A stretch of DNA of 64,000 nucleotides from an uncultured Clostridia bacterium (GTDB lineage: Bacteria > Bacillota > Clostridia > Christensenellales > UBA1242). Location: assembly GCA_934746715.1 (NCBI GenBank), contig CAKVFI010000003.1:62001-126000 (forward strand), given 5' to 3'. How positions within the stretch are numbered: the first letter of the stretch is position 1; the number at the start of each line of letters is the position of its first letter. A program made the translations under genes and the position numbers. The notes beneath the pieces were generated by a model. It was not told the DNA's origin and did not search any database. It was given only the letters and a program-made list of their open reading frames with translations. Below, piece by piece: positions 56,977-64,000 of the stretch.

Positions 56977-58746
56977 ATGATAAAAGGTGGGTTGCCAAGC
57001 GAATTTATTGACGAAGTCCGTTCAAAAAACGACATTGTTGACATCGCTTCTAAATATCTAACTCTTAATAGGCGTGGTGGGAATTTTTGGGCTTGTTGTC
57101 CGTTCCATAATGAAAAAACGCCTTCTTTTTCCATTAAGCAAGATGCACAGTTCTACAAATGTTTTGGTTGTGGGGAAAGTGGGAATGTTATAACCTTGGT
57201 TATGAAAATGGAGAATGTTGATTTTTTAACCGCGGTTGAAATGCTTGCAAAAAACGCTGGGCTTGAAATGCCAACGGATGTTGACAATGCGGAAATGCAA
57301 AAACGCAAACGCGAGCGTGATATTGTCTATCAAATTTTGCGTGCAACAACTGATTTTTATCATCAAAATTTGCTTAAAAATCACAATACAGAGCAATACA
57401 AATATTTGCGCACTCGTGGCATAAATGATGAAATGATTTCCAAATTTCAAATCGGTGCATCACTTGATTATGACGGCTTGCCAAGGCATTTAAGACAACT
57501 TGGTTTTAAAGTGGAAGACATGATTAAAGCAGGTGTTGTGGCTGCGTCGGAAGACGGTGGCAGAGTTTATGACTTTTACGGCAAGCGTTTGATATTTCCA
57601 ATTTTCAATGGGTTTGGCGATGTCGTTGCTTTTTCTGGCAGGTCAGTTGAGCAAAATGTTGAACATACAAAATATAAAAACACACCACAAACAATAGTGT
57701 TTAACAAAAGTGAAATCATGTTTGGTTTTAACTTTGTTAGGGACTTAAAAAAGCAAAACAATATGCTTGACACAATTGTTATTGTTGAAGGTCATATTGA
57801 TGTTATTGCTTGCCACCAAGTTGGCATAACTAATACAATAGGCTGTATGGGTACGGCATTAACTAGCCAACATACGCGCAAAATCAAACAATTGGTTGAA
57901 AATGTTATTTTGTGTTTAGATGGCGATAGTGCTGGTGCAAATGCAACATACAAGGCGATTGACACGCTCAAAGAGGGCGGATTAAATGTTAAAGTTGTTC
58001 GCCTTGTTGGTGCAAAAGACCCAGATGAATTTATTAAAAAATATGGCAAAGAAAAGTTCTTGGAAATGCTTACAAACGCCATTGATTGTGTTGATTTTGT
58101 GCTAAATGACAGTGCAAAAAAATATGATTTAAACAACAATGCTGACCGCACAAAATACATACAAGAAAGTTTAAATTACATCTCAAAATTTTCAACTCCA
58201 GCAGAGCAGGAAATTTATTTGGGCGTTGTGCAAAAACTTGTTCGCGTGCCTATTGATGCATTGCGCAAAAGTTTGATTGCCAAAGAAACTGAAGAAAAAC
58301 CAGCAACACAAGAAGAAGCAGCGCCAGAGCAAATTGCTGACAATTATTTGCTTGAAAGCAAAATCATGTTGCTAGCTTCGGTTTTGTACAAAAAAATACA
58401 AAATTTGGACGATGTTGAAGTGATTTTTAATGCTGATGATGAATTAAAACCTTTGTATACATACATAAAACAAAAATTGGCAGAAAACAAAAATGTAACA
58501 GTTTCAAGTTTGTTTGATGAATTTCAGGTTGACGATAATTCGTTGATAGACAAGGTCATAAATTATTCATTTCCAGAAGAAAAAGTGTTTAATGTTTATT
58601 TAACGGACACAATCAATCGTGTTAAACAATATGCATTAAAACAAGAATATGAAAAAATCAAACAAAAAATGCTTACAGCCACAACGGAAGGCGAGCAATT
58701 GGAATTTTTGGCAAAACTCAACGAGTTGTCAAAAAAGATTAATTAA
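56977..58746 (+). CDS. dnaG: DNA primase
   Basis: A 589-residue bacterial primase that makes RNA primers at the replication fork. The N-terminal zinc domain has CPFHNEKTPSF and CFGCGESGN; the TOPRIM core has VIVEGHIDVIACHQ and CLDGDSAG; the C-terminal helicase-binding region is present. AAGGAG precedes the ATG. The dnaG-rpoD order matches the widespread macromolecular synthesis operon, but here a sigma-like gene is inserted between them. The roughly 175-base space before dnaG is AT-rich with no assigned element. Confidence 0.96.
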   Translation: MIKGGLPSEFIDEVRSKNDIVDIASKYLTLNRRGGNFWACCPFHNEKTPSFSIKQDAQFYKCFGCGESGNVITLVMKMENVDFLTAVEMLAKNAGLEMPTDVDNAEMQKRKRERDIVYQILRATTDFYHQNLLKNHNTEQYKYLRTRGINDEMISKFQIGASLDYDGLPRHLRQLGFKVEDMIKAGVVAASEDGGRVYDFYGKRLIFPIFNGFGDVVAFSGRSVEQNVEHTKYKNTPQTIVFNKSEIMFGFNFVRDLKKQNNMLDTIVIVEGHIDVIACHQVGITNTIGCMGTALTSQHTRKIKQLVENVILCLDGDSAGANATYKAIDTLKEGGLNVKVVRLVGAKDPDEFIKKYGKEKFLEMLTNAIDCVDFVLNDSAKKYDLNNNADRTKYIQESLNYISKFSTPAEQEIYLGVVQKLVRVPIDALRKSLIAKETEEKPATQEEAAPEQIADNYLLESKIMLLASVLYKKIQNLDDVEVIFNADDELKPLYTYIKQKLAENKNVTVSSLFDEFQVDDNSLIDKVINYSFPEEKVFNVYLTDTINRVKQYALKQEYEKIKQKMLTATTEGEQLEFLAKLNELSKKIN

Positions 58747-58782
58747 TTTGTAAACTGAAACTGTTAAATTAAAGGAGTTATA

Positions 58783-59301
58783 GTGATTGAAATAGATAAA
58801 ACTGACGAATTGTATCGTTATTTAACTGGGCTTGGCGCTCAAGACGTGGACAAGCTGTATTTGGAACTAGCAAATGAAGGACGCTTTAAAAGGAAAGATG
58901 TAAGTCATTATTTTCGTTCCACATTTGATTGCAGTTTAACCGAAGATTTAAATGAAAAAGATTTGGAGCTTGTGATTGACTATTTTGCCGATTTGAAAAA
59001 GGTTAAAAAATTAAACAAAATCAAATTGAATTCTATGCTAAAAGAGTACGCAGAAAGCCACAATCAAGCACTTAAACAAGAGATTGTTTCAAACAAGTTG
59101 TTAGATGTGCTTTATATGTGCATTGATTACAAAACTCTCAACAAAGATGAAGATTTGCAAGATTTGGTTCAAAATGCCAACATCGGGTTGATGGAAGCGG
59201 TTGAACATTTTAATCCAAAAGCACACATTGACTTTGATGAATATGTTATTTTCTGGGTTAGAGATAATATTTTGAAAAACAAGGAGAAAAAAAATGATTA
59301 A
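58783..59301 (+). CDS. Truncated sigma-70-like protein with region 2 only
   Basis: A 172-residue protein between dnaG and rpoD. Residues about 104-165 align by eye with sigma region 2 of the RpoD encoded next to it: DLVQNANIGLMEAVEHFNPK against DLIQEGNLGLFKAVEKFDYT, and EYVIFWVRDNI against TYGTWWIRQSI. The promoter-melting residues of region 2.3 are changed (WW to FW), and regions 3 and 4 are absent. The N-terminal 100 residues are helical and unassigned. The GTG start follows AAAGGAG; the stop overlaps rpoD by eight bases. It could bind core RNA polymerase without recognising promoters (inference). Confidence 0.75.
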   Translation: MIEIDKTDELYRYLTGLGAQDVDKLYLELANEGRFKRKDVSHYFRSTFDCSLTEDLNEKDLELVIDYFADLKKVKKLNKIKLNSMLKEYAESHNQALKQEIVSNKLLDVLYMCIDYKTLNKDEDLQDLVQNANIGLMEAVEHFNPKAHIDFDEYVIFWVRDNILKNKEKKND

Positions 59302-60391
59302 TATAGAAGAAATTGAACAAAAATTGCTTCAACAATTTAAAGAAAATCATCAACGCAGCATATCAGAAGATAATTTTGTAAGCAAACTTATCAACAAATA
59401 TGATGATATGGACGCTGAACAAGTTGAACAAATCAAACAATTTATGGTTGCAAACGGCATAACCATAACCGATTCTGTTAGTGATATTCCAGTTGATGAC
59501 AAGGAGTTTCAAAACATTATCAGTCAAATTAATGTTAACGATCCAGTTAAAATGTACTTAAAAGAAATTGGCAATATTCCACTTTTAACAGCGGAAGAAG
59601 AGCGTGAATTAAGCCGCCAAATTATTGAAGAACATAGCGAATATGCCCGCAACAAACTTTGCGAAAGTAACTTGCGTTTGGTTGTTAGTATTGCAAAAAG
59701 ATATCAAAACAAACACAATATGCCTTTGCTTGACTTGATTCAAGAAGGCAACCTTGGTTTGTTTAAAGCAGTTGAAAAGTTTGATTACACAAAAGGTTAC
59801 AAATTTTCAACTTATGGCACATGGTGGATCAGACAAAGTATCACCCGCGCCATTTCAGACCAAGCAAGGCTTATGCGTGTGCCAGTTCATATGGTGGAAA
59901 CAATATTAAAACACAACAAAGCTGTTAGAGAATTGTTACAAGAATTGGGCAGAGATCCAACATTGGAAGAGATTGCTGCGCGTCTTGGCACCACTGTTGA
60001 AAAAGTTGTTGAAGTTCAACGTATTTCACAAGACCCAATTTCTCTTGAAAGCAAAATGGGGCATGAAGAAGATAGCAAGATTGGCGATATTATCCCAGAT
60101 GATAGTGCACTTTCTCCACAAGAAATTGCTCAACAAAACATGCTTAAAGAACAACTTATGAGCGTGCTTGAAACTTTAACACCAAGGGAACAAAAAGTTA
60201 TCCGTTTGCGTTATGGCTTGGACGATGCTCACCCACGCACTTTGGAAGAAGTTGGCAGAGAGTTTTCGGTTACCCGTGAACGTATTCGTCAAATTGAAGC
60301 AAAAGCATTGCGAAAACTTCGCCATCCATCAAAACTTAAACGCCTGAAAGATGACTTGATGGACGAAGAAGATGATAAAGGGAGAAGATAA
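59294..60391 (+). CDS. rpoD: Primary sigma factor RpoD (SigA)
   Basis: A 365-residue housekeeping sigma factor. Region 1.2 includes DPVKMYLKEIGNIPLL; region 2 has NLRLVVSIAKRY, DLIQEGNLGLFKAVEKFDY and STYGTWWIRQ; region 3 and region 4 (LRYGLDDAHPRTLEEVG, VTRERIRQIEAKALRKLRHP) are intact. It directs recognition of the TTGACA/TATAAT promoters seen throughout the window. Its start lies inside the preceding sigma-like gene with AAGGAG upstream, and the next gene starts on the base after its stop. Confidence 0.97.
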   Translation: MINIEEIEQKLLQQFKENHQRSISEDNFVSKLINKYDDMDAEQVEQIKQFMVANGITITDSVSDIPVDDKEFQNIISQINVNDPVKMYLKEIGNIPLLTAEEERELSRQIIEEHSEYARNKLCESNLRLVVSIAKRYQNKHNMPLLDLIQEGNLGLFKAVEKFDYTKGYKFSTYGTWWIRQSITRAISDQARLMRVPVHMVETILKHNKAVRELLQELGRDPTLEEIAARLGTTVEKVVEVQRISQDPISLESKMGHEEDSKIGDIIPDDSALSPQEIAQQNMLKEQLMSVLETLTPREQKVIRLRYGLDDAHPRTLEEVGREFSVTRERIRQIEAKALRKLRHPSKLKRLKDDLMDEEDDKGRR

Positions 60392-61090
60392 ATGAAAACA
60401 ATTTTGGAAATTCAAAAATTAGATAGACAAATAAAAATGTTGGAACGCGAAGTTGCAAAATGCCCAGCAAGTGTTGATTTTCAAAACTACAAAAAGTTCA
60501 TGGCGGAAGGGCGCACTCGTTTGGAACAACTTGAAAAGCAAGCCAATGGTATAATAAAATCTTATAACACTGCCTCAACAAAATTTGCACGTTTGCAAGG
60601 CGATAGTGCAATCGTCCGCAAGGAAAACACTGAAAATATCAGTTTAGAAAATGTTTCAAACCTTATTGGTGAAGCAAATAGTTTGGTTGGCGAATTGAGT
60701 GAGGAAAGCCGCCAAATGGAAGAGTTGGTTCGCAGAGCTGAAGAAGTTGTGCGCAAATCACAAGAACTTTCACAAAAATTAACAGAAGCGAAAATGCGTT
60801 CTGTTTCAATAAAAGCGCGTATTGATGCAAAACAAAAAGAAGTAGCACCAAAAATTGCTGCAATTCAAAAACAAATTGCGGAATTGGAATCAAAAGTAAA
60901 AGATAAAGACCTTTATGAAAAATATAAAACTATGAAAGCAAATGGCATTTTCCCAGTGTATGTTCCTCTTGAAAATGACTTTTGTGGTGGGTGTAAGGTT
61001 GAGTTGAGTTTAAATTTTATTGAAAAACTTAAAAATCAAAAGATGCTCACATGTGAACATTGTGGCAGAATTATCATGTTGGATAAGTAA
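60392..61090 (+). CDS. Coiled-coil protein with C4 zinc ribbon
   Basis: A 232-residue protein of the C4-type zinc ribbon family (zf-RING_7 type). Most of it is a long coiled coil; the C-terminus has CGGC and CEHC in FCGGCKVELSLNF and LTCEHCGRII, a four-cysteine zinc site. Members are common next to rpoD or nif3-like genes in Clostridia; the role is probably nucleic-acid or ribosome related but is not settled. The ATG follows the rpoD stop with no spacing, so the genes are coupled. Confidence 0.85.
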   Translation: MKTILEIQKLDRQIKMLEREVAKCPASVDFQNYKKFMAEGRTRLEQLEKQANGIIKSYNTASTKFARLQGDSAIVRKENTENISLENVSNLIGEANSLVGELSEESRQMEELVRRAEEVVRKSQELSQKLTEAKMRSVSIKARIDAKQKEVAPKIAAIQKQIAELESKVKDKDLYEKYKTMKANGIFPVYVPLENDFCGGCKVELSLNFIEKLKNQKMLTCEHCGRIIMLDK

Positions 61091-61117
61091 TAAATTAAAA
61101 TTTAATAAAAATAAAAG

Positions 61118-61146
61118 ATGCTGGCAGTTGAACCGGCATTTTTTTG
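61118..61146 (+). terminator. Terminator of the dnaG-rpoD operon
   Basis: ATGCTGG/CCGGCAT stem (one wobble) followed by TTTTTT. Confidence 0.8.
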
Positions 61147-61293
61147 CGTTGGCAACCAACAAACATTGTTAGTTAAAAAATTGTTTGCTGTTGCAATGCT
61201 GTTTTTTGTGTTTAAAGTTTAATCATTTTCTGTTTTTAGGTTGATTTTGGACATGCTTGGCATTAAAACGTGCGTTTTTTCATATCATCAAAT

Positions 61294-62409
61294 ATGAAGA
61301 GTTGCAAATTGTGGTCAACTGTTGTGGACTATTTTTTAATATTGAGCGCAATAATTGGTGTTGGATTTGCATCCGGCAAAGAAATTGGGGTTTTCTTTTT
61401 TAATTTTGGCAAGATGTCGATTGTTAGTTTATTGTGCTTTGGACTGCTTTATGTTTATTTGTTTTTTGTTATTTCGTATGTAAAAAACAAATTAAGTTTA
61501 AATAGTTATAACGATTTTAATGCCAAGATATTTGGCTCTTTAAGCAAATTTTGCACAATTGTTATGCTTGTCAATTTTGCAATAACAAGTGCGGGGATGT
61601 TGGCTGGAGCGGATTATTTGTTTAAAACCTTTTTTGGAGTGGGGTACAAAATTCCATCTATAGTTTTGTCTGTGACAACATTTTGTTTGCTTTTGGGTGG
61701 AATTGAAAAAATCAAGTCTGTGGCAAATTTTATTATCCCAGTTATGATTGCAACAATCGTTTTAAATTCAATTGGCAATATAAATCCAACAAATGTACAT
61801 TTTGATGTTTGTAATCAATCATCGGTGGTTGCTGTGTTTTATGGTTTGCTTTTTGGTGTTAACAACTTTGTTGCGGCATTGCCAATTTTGTTTGAAGTAA
61901 AGTTGAAATCCAAAGGCAAATTGCTTGTGATTTTAACCATATGTTTGATTATACTGTTAAATATTTTGATGTTGGCAAGCAACAACTTTTCAACAGATAT
62001 GCCAATGTTTGAATTAAGTAAAAATATTAGTGTAAGTTTTTACTATATTTATTTTGCAACATTGGTGCTGGCATTGTTTTCAACGCTAATGATTTGCAGT
62101 TACAACATGCAAACAATTTTGTTTAAAAATCAATCGGCTTTTGGCGCTGGAGTGGTGGTTCTGTTTAATTTAATTTTGTCCCAAGTTGGTTACAAATTTA
62201 TTGTGCAATATTTGTACGTTGCGTCTGGAATGATTAGTGCAATTTTTGTTGTTCTTATGATTGTGATGATAGTTGTAAAATTGCTTTGCAAAAACAAAAA
62301 AATGATTATTTTAAACATTCCAATTTATGAGTATATGATAAGAAAAAATGATTTAATATCTCGCTCATACAAAAACAAAAATAAATATTTAAAATATAAA
62401 AATAATTGA
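61294..62409 (+). CDS. YkvI-type membrane transporter
   Basis: A 371-residue membrane protein with ten or eleven hydrophobic segments. The first helix holds GVGFASGKEI, typical of the YkvI branch of the amino-acid/polyamine/organocation superfamily; the substrate is unknown. I take the ATG at 61294 because it places the motif at the usual distance from the N-terminus; a GTG at 61270 is possible. No Shine-Dalgarno is visible before either codon. The C-terminus is a Lys/Asn-rich tail of about 40 residues. Confidence 0.8.
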   Translation: MKSCKLWSTVVDYFLILSAIIGVGFASGKEIGVFFFNFGKMSIVSLLCFGLLYVYLFFVISYVKNKLSLNSYNDFNAKIFGSLSKFCTIVMLVNFAITSAGMLAGADYLFKTFFGVGYKIPSIVLSVTTFCLLLGGIEKIKSVANFIIPVMIATIVLNSIGNINPTNVHFDVCNQSSVVAVFYGLLFGVNNFVAALPILFEVKLKSKGKLLVILTICLIILLNILMLASNNFSTDMPMFELSKNISVSFYYIYFATLVLALFSTLMICSYNMQTILFKNQSAFGAGVVVLFNLILSQVGYKFIVQYLYVASGMISAIFVVLMIVMIVVKLLCKNKKMIILNIPIYEYMIRKNDLISRSYKNKNKYLKYKNN

Positions 62410-62804
62410 AAAAACACATTAAAAAACAATAAATTTTTAAAATTATTAAAATTTTTTTTAATATATTAATAAATTATAGATTGTAAAAACATATATTCAT
62501 AAAAAATCATATATATAAATTTATTTTAATATTATTATTTTGTTATTTTGTGTGAAAATATGACATTTTTTTGAAAATTAACAAAAAAATCATATTTTTC
62601 ATATATTTTAAGTGGTTTTTAGTATGTTTTTTGCAATTTTTATTAATTTTTAATGTTTTTGTTAATATTATTTTATCTATTAAATTGTTGAAAAAAATAA
62701 TAAAAAATTTAAAAACATACAATAATTTGAGCGGTATTTTGTCGATTTAATTTAAAATTTTAAATTTTTTTATTGATTTTTTAAGTTTATTGTATTTTTG
62801 CTTT
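62410..62804. other. Extremely AT-rich gene-free region
   Basis: About 395 bases that are almost entirely A and T, with many short T and A tracts. No gene, tRNA or clear hairpin-terminator is seen. Confidence 0.7.
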
Positions 62805-63350
62805 TTAAATAAATTTTGAATAATGTTTTAAATTTTTATTAACTTTTTTAATATAATTTTCAGTTTCGCTATATGGTATTTTTTTTAACGTTTTTCCATC
62901 AGTTGAATATTGATTGTTTTTTAACCAACTGCGAACAATAGTTTCACCAGCGTTGTAACTTGCAAGGGCGGTGTTTGTGTCATCAAATTTGTTGATTAAA
63001 TATTTCAAATACATGCAACCAAAGTACAAATTTTGTTCAACATCAAACAAATTTTGTTGAGTTAAATTGATGTCCAAATTGTAATAATCAATCATGTATT
63101 GAGCAGTTGAAATTTTTATTTGCATCAATCCAATTGCACCTTTGTTTGATTCTGCATTTTTGTTAAAAGAACTTTCTGTGTTTATCACACTTGCAACAAG
63201 TGGTGCAGGCAAATTAAATTTGGCTGAATAAATTTTTATTTGCTCCAAATATTTTGTTGGATACATTTTTGCACAAGCAACAAAAAAACCTGCCATAAAC
63301 AAAACTATGGCAAACAAAATTGCAACAATAACTGCTGCTGGTTTTTTCAT
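62805..63350 (-). CDS. Lytic transglycosylase (SLT domain)
   Basis: A 181-residue GH23 enzyme. An N-terminal hydrophobic segment (about residues 6-27) serves as signal anchor. The catalytic Glu lies in VASVINTESSFN, followed by the family blocks KGAIGLMQI and ALASYNAGE, and a C-terminal ETENYIKKV. It cleaves peptidoglycan with formation of 1,6-anhydro-MurNAc. Length and layout match the small SLT proteins near coaE or polA in Bacillota. It lies 63 bases after the polymerase gene on the same strand. Confidence 0.92.
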   Translation of the reverse strand: MKKPAAVIVAILFAIVLFMAGFFVACAKMYPTKYLEQIKIYSAKFNLPAPLVASVINTESSFNKNAESNKGAIGLMQIKISTAQYMIDYYNLDINLTQQNLFDVEQNLYFGCMYLKYLINKFDDTNTALASYNAGETIVRSWLKNNQYSTDGKTLKKIPYSETENYIKKVNKNLKHYSKFI

Positions 63351-63413
63351 ATTTTATATTATGCAGGTTTTGAATTTTATAAACATTAACAATTTGGCTA
63401 AACAAATATTTTG

Positions 63414-64000
63414 TTAAAAAGATTTGTAGTCCTTTGCAAAGGAAATAACATCTTCGCCAAATTTGTCTTTAAGTTTATCAATGGCGGAGCATAGGTCTTC
63501 ATTTTTTTGATTTGTAAAAATGTTAACTTGTTGATTGTCTCCGCTGGTTGTAAGGTTTGTAACAGAAATGCGCAACGCTCGCACGGGTGCAAACTTTGTG
63601 CCGGCAAGCGCCAAAAATATTTCATAAGCAAAATTAAAAATATCTTGCTCGTTGCTGAAGCTCACACTTTTTTTGTTTTGCATTGCAGAGTAAGTGAAAT
63701 CGGCATATTTAATACCCAAATGAATGGTGTTTGCTTTAAAACCATGAACACGCAAACGCTTTGCCACTTTGCTTGCCAAATCTCGCAAAAAATTTTTTAT
63801 TTCATCAATCGTTGTCATGTCATGCACCGCGGTGGCACCATTGCCCACACTTTTTGTGTCTTCATCTTTTGGAGTTATCAATTTATCGTCATCAATGCCA
63901 TTAACGGCATTAAAAAGGTATGTGCCCACGACACCAAAATGAGCCTGCAAAAAAGATGGAGTAAGAGAGTACAGGTCAAAAAGAGTGTTAACATTCATTT
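63414..64000 (-). CDS. Y-family DNA polymerase (DinB-like), C-terminal part
   Basis: The frame runs off the right edge, so the catalytic palm is outside the window. What is visible fits the end of DNA polymerase IV/UmuC: a helix-hairpin-helix stretch (TLFDLYSLTPSFLQAHFG), KSVGNGATAVHD, then the little-finger domain with LRVHGFKANTIHLGIKYADF and PVRALRISVTNL. Such polymerases perform translesion synthesis. The ATG at 63998 is almost certainly internal, because the sequence before it would be needed for any function. Pol IV versus UmuC cannot be decided here. Confidence 0.85.
   Translation of the reverse strand, partial: MNVNTLFDLYSLTPSFLQAHFGVVGTYLFNAVNGIDDDKLITPKDEDTKSVGNGATAVHDMTTIDEIKNFLRDLASKVAKRLRVHGFKANTIHLGIKYADFTYSAMQNKKSVSFSNEQDIFNFAYEIFLALAGTKFAPVRALRISVTNLTTSGDNQQVNIFTNQKNEDLCSAIDKLKDKFGEDVISFAKDYKSF

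Noticed and set aside
1..64000. Mollicute-type code (UGA as tryptophan)
   Set aside because: UGA is the stop of the sigma factor gene at 36985 and tryptophan is encoded by UGG throughout; a full cell-wall gene set is indicated by murG and the lytic transglycosylase.

Overview
The window is chromosomal DNA of an AT-rich, Gram-positive-type bacterium, most likely an uncultured Clostridia-like member of the Bacillota. Supporting signs are a class A RNase P RNA, TTGACA/TATAAT promoters, U-tailed terminators, a CIRCE/HrcA heat-shock operon, two SigE/SigK-type sigma factors, RNase J, a YkvI-type carrier, and Bacillus-like neighbourhoods (lepA-hemW-//-hrcA-grpE-dnaK-dnaJ; rpmB divergent from asp23-fakA; dnaG-rpoD; trmR-trhP). 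UGA is used as a stop, so this is the standard bacterial code and not a Mollicute code.

Layout. 1-9.6 kb: a PlsC-like acyltransferase (cut by the left edge) and a GT2 glycosyltransferase, a tRNA-Lys locus with tRNA fragments around it, tdk, murG, a protein made of three helicase-associated-type repeats, phosphoketolase, an SDR, and a DegV/FakB protein. 9.65-11.1 kb: six tRNA genes in two divergent groups, bracketed by a ~135-bp inverted repeat. 11.1-21 kb: hypotheticals, a SIMPL protein, a TPR-like protein, a MacB-type ABC transporter, an M16 peptidase and a surface protein. 21-35.4 kb: RNase J, a GIY-YIG gene between inverted palindromes, the tRNA hydroxyuridine genes trmR and trhP, a lipid kinase, feoAB, der, a GLUG-type surface protein, a lipoprotein, plsY and tatD. 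35.6-41 kb: rnpB, two sigma factors, lepA and hemW. 41-51 kb: a surface protein and a lipoprotein lie between hemW and hrcA-grpE-dnaK-dnaJ. 51-64 kb: rpmB with stacked copies of its own 3' end, asp23-fakA, a CSNC-repeat protein, two tRNAs, cysS, dnaG, a truncated sigma-like gene overlapping rpoD, a zinc-ribbon protein, a YkvI-type transporter, a lytic transglycosylase and dinB (cut by the right edge).

Most genes are housekeeping. FakA, a FakB-type DegV protein, PlsY and a PlsC-like protein together outline fatty-acid salvage into phosphatidic acid. Phosphoketolase points to fermentative sugar cleavage, and FeoAB to ferrous iron uptake.

The least ordinary signals are: a GrpE whose N-terminus is a metallothionein-like array of 21 cysteines; repeated duplication of gene 3' ends (tRNA-Lys, tRNA-His, rpmB) together with terminators, with a shared junction sequence at the two tRNA loci; the GIY-YIG gene framed by inverted palindromes; a region-2-only sigma-like protein translationally coupled to rpoD; several genes whose promoters imply leaderless mRNAs; and two terminators that carry promoter elements in their stems.
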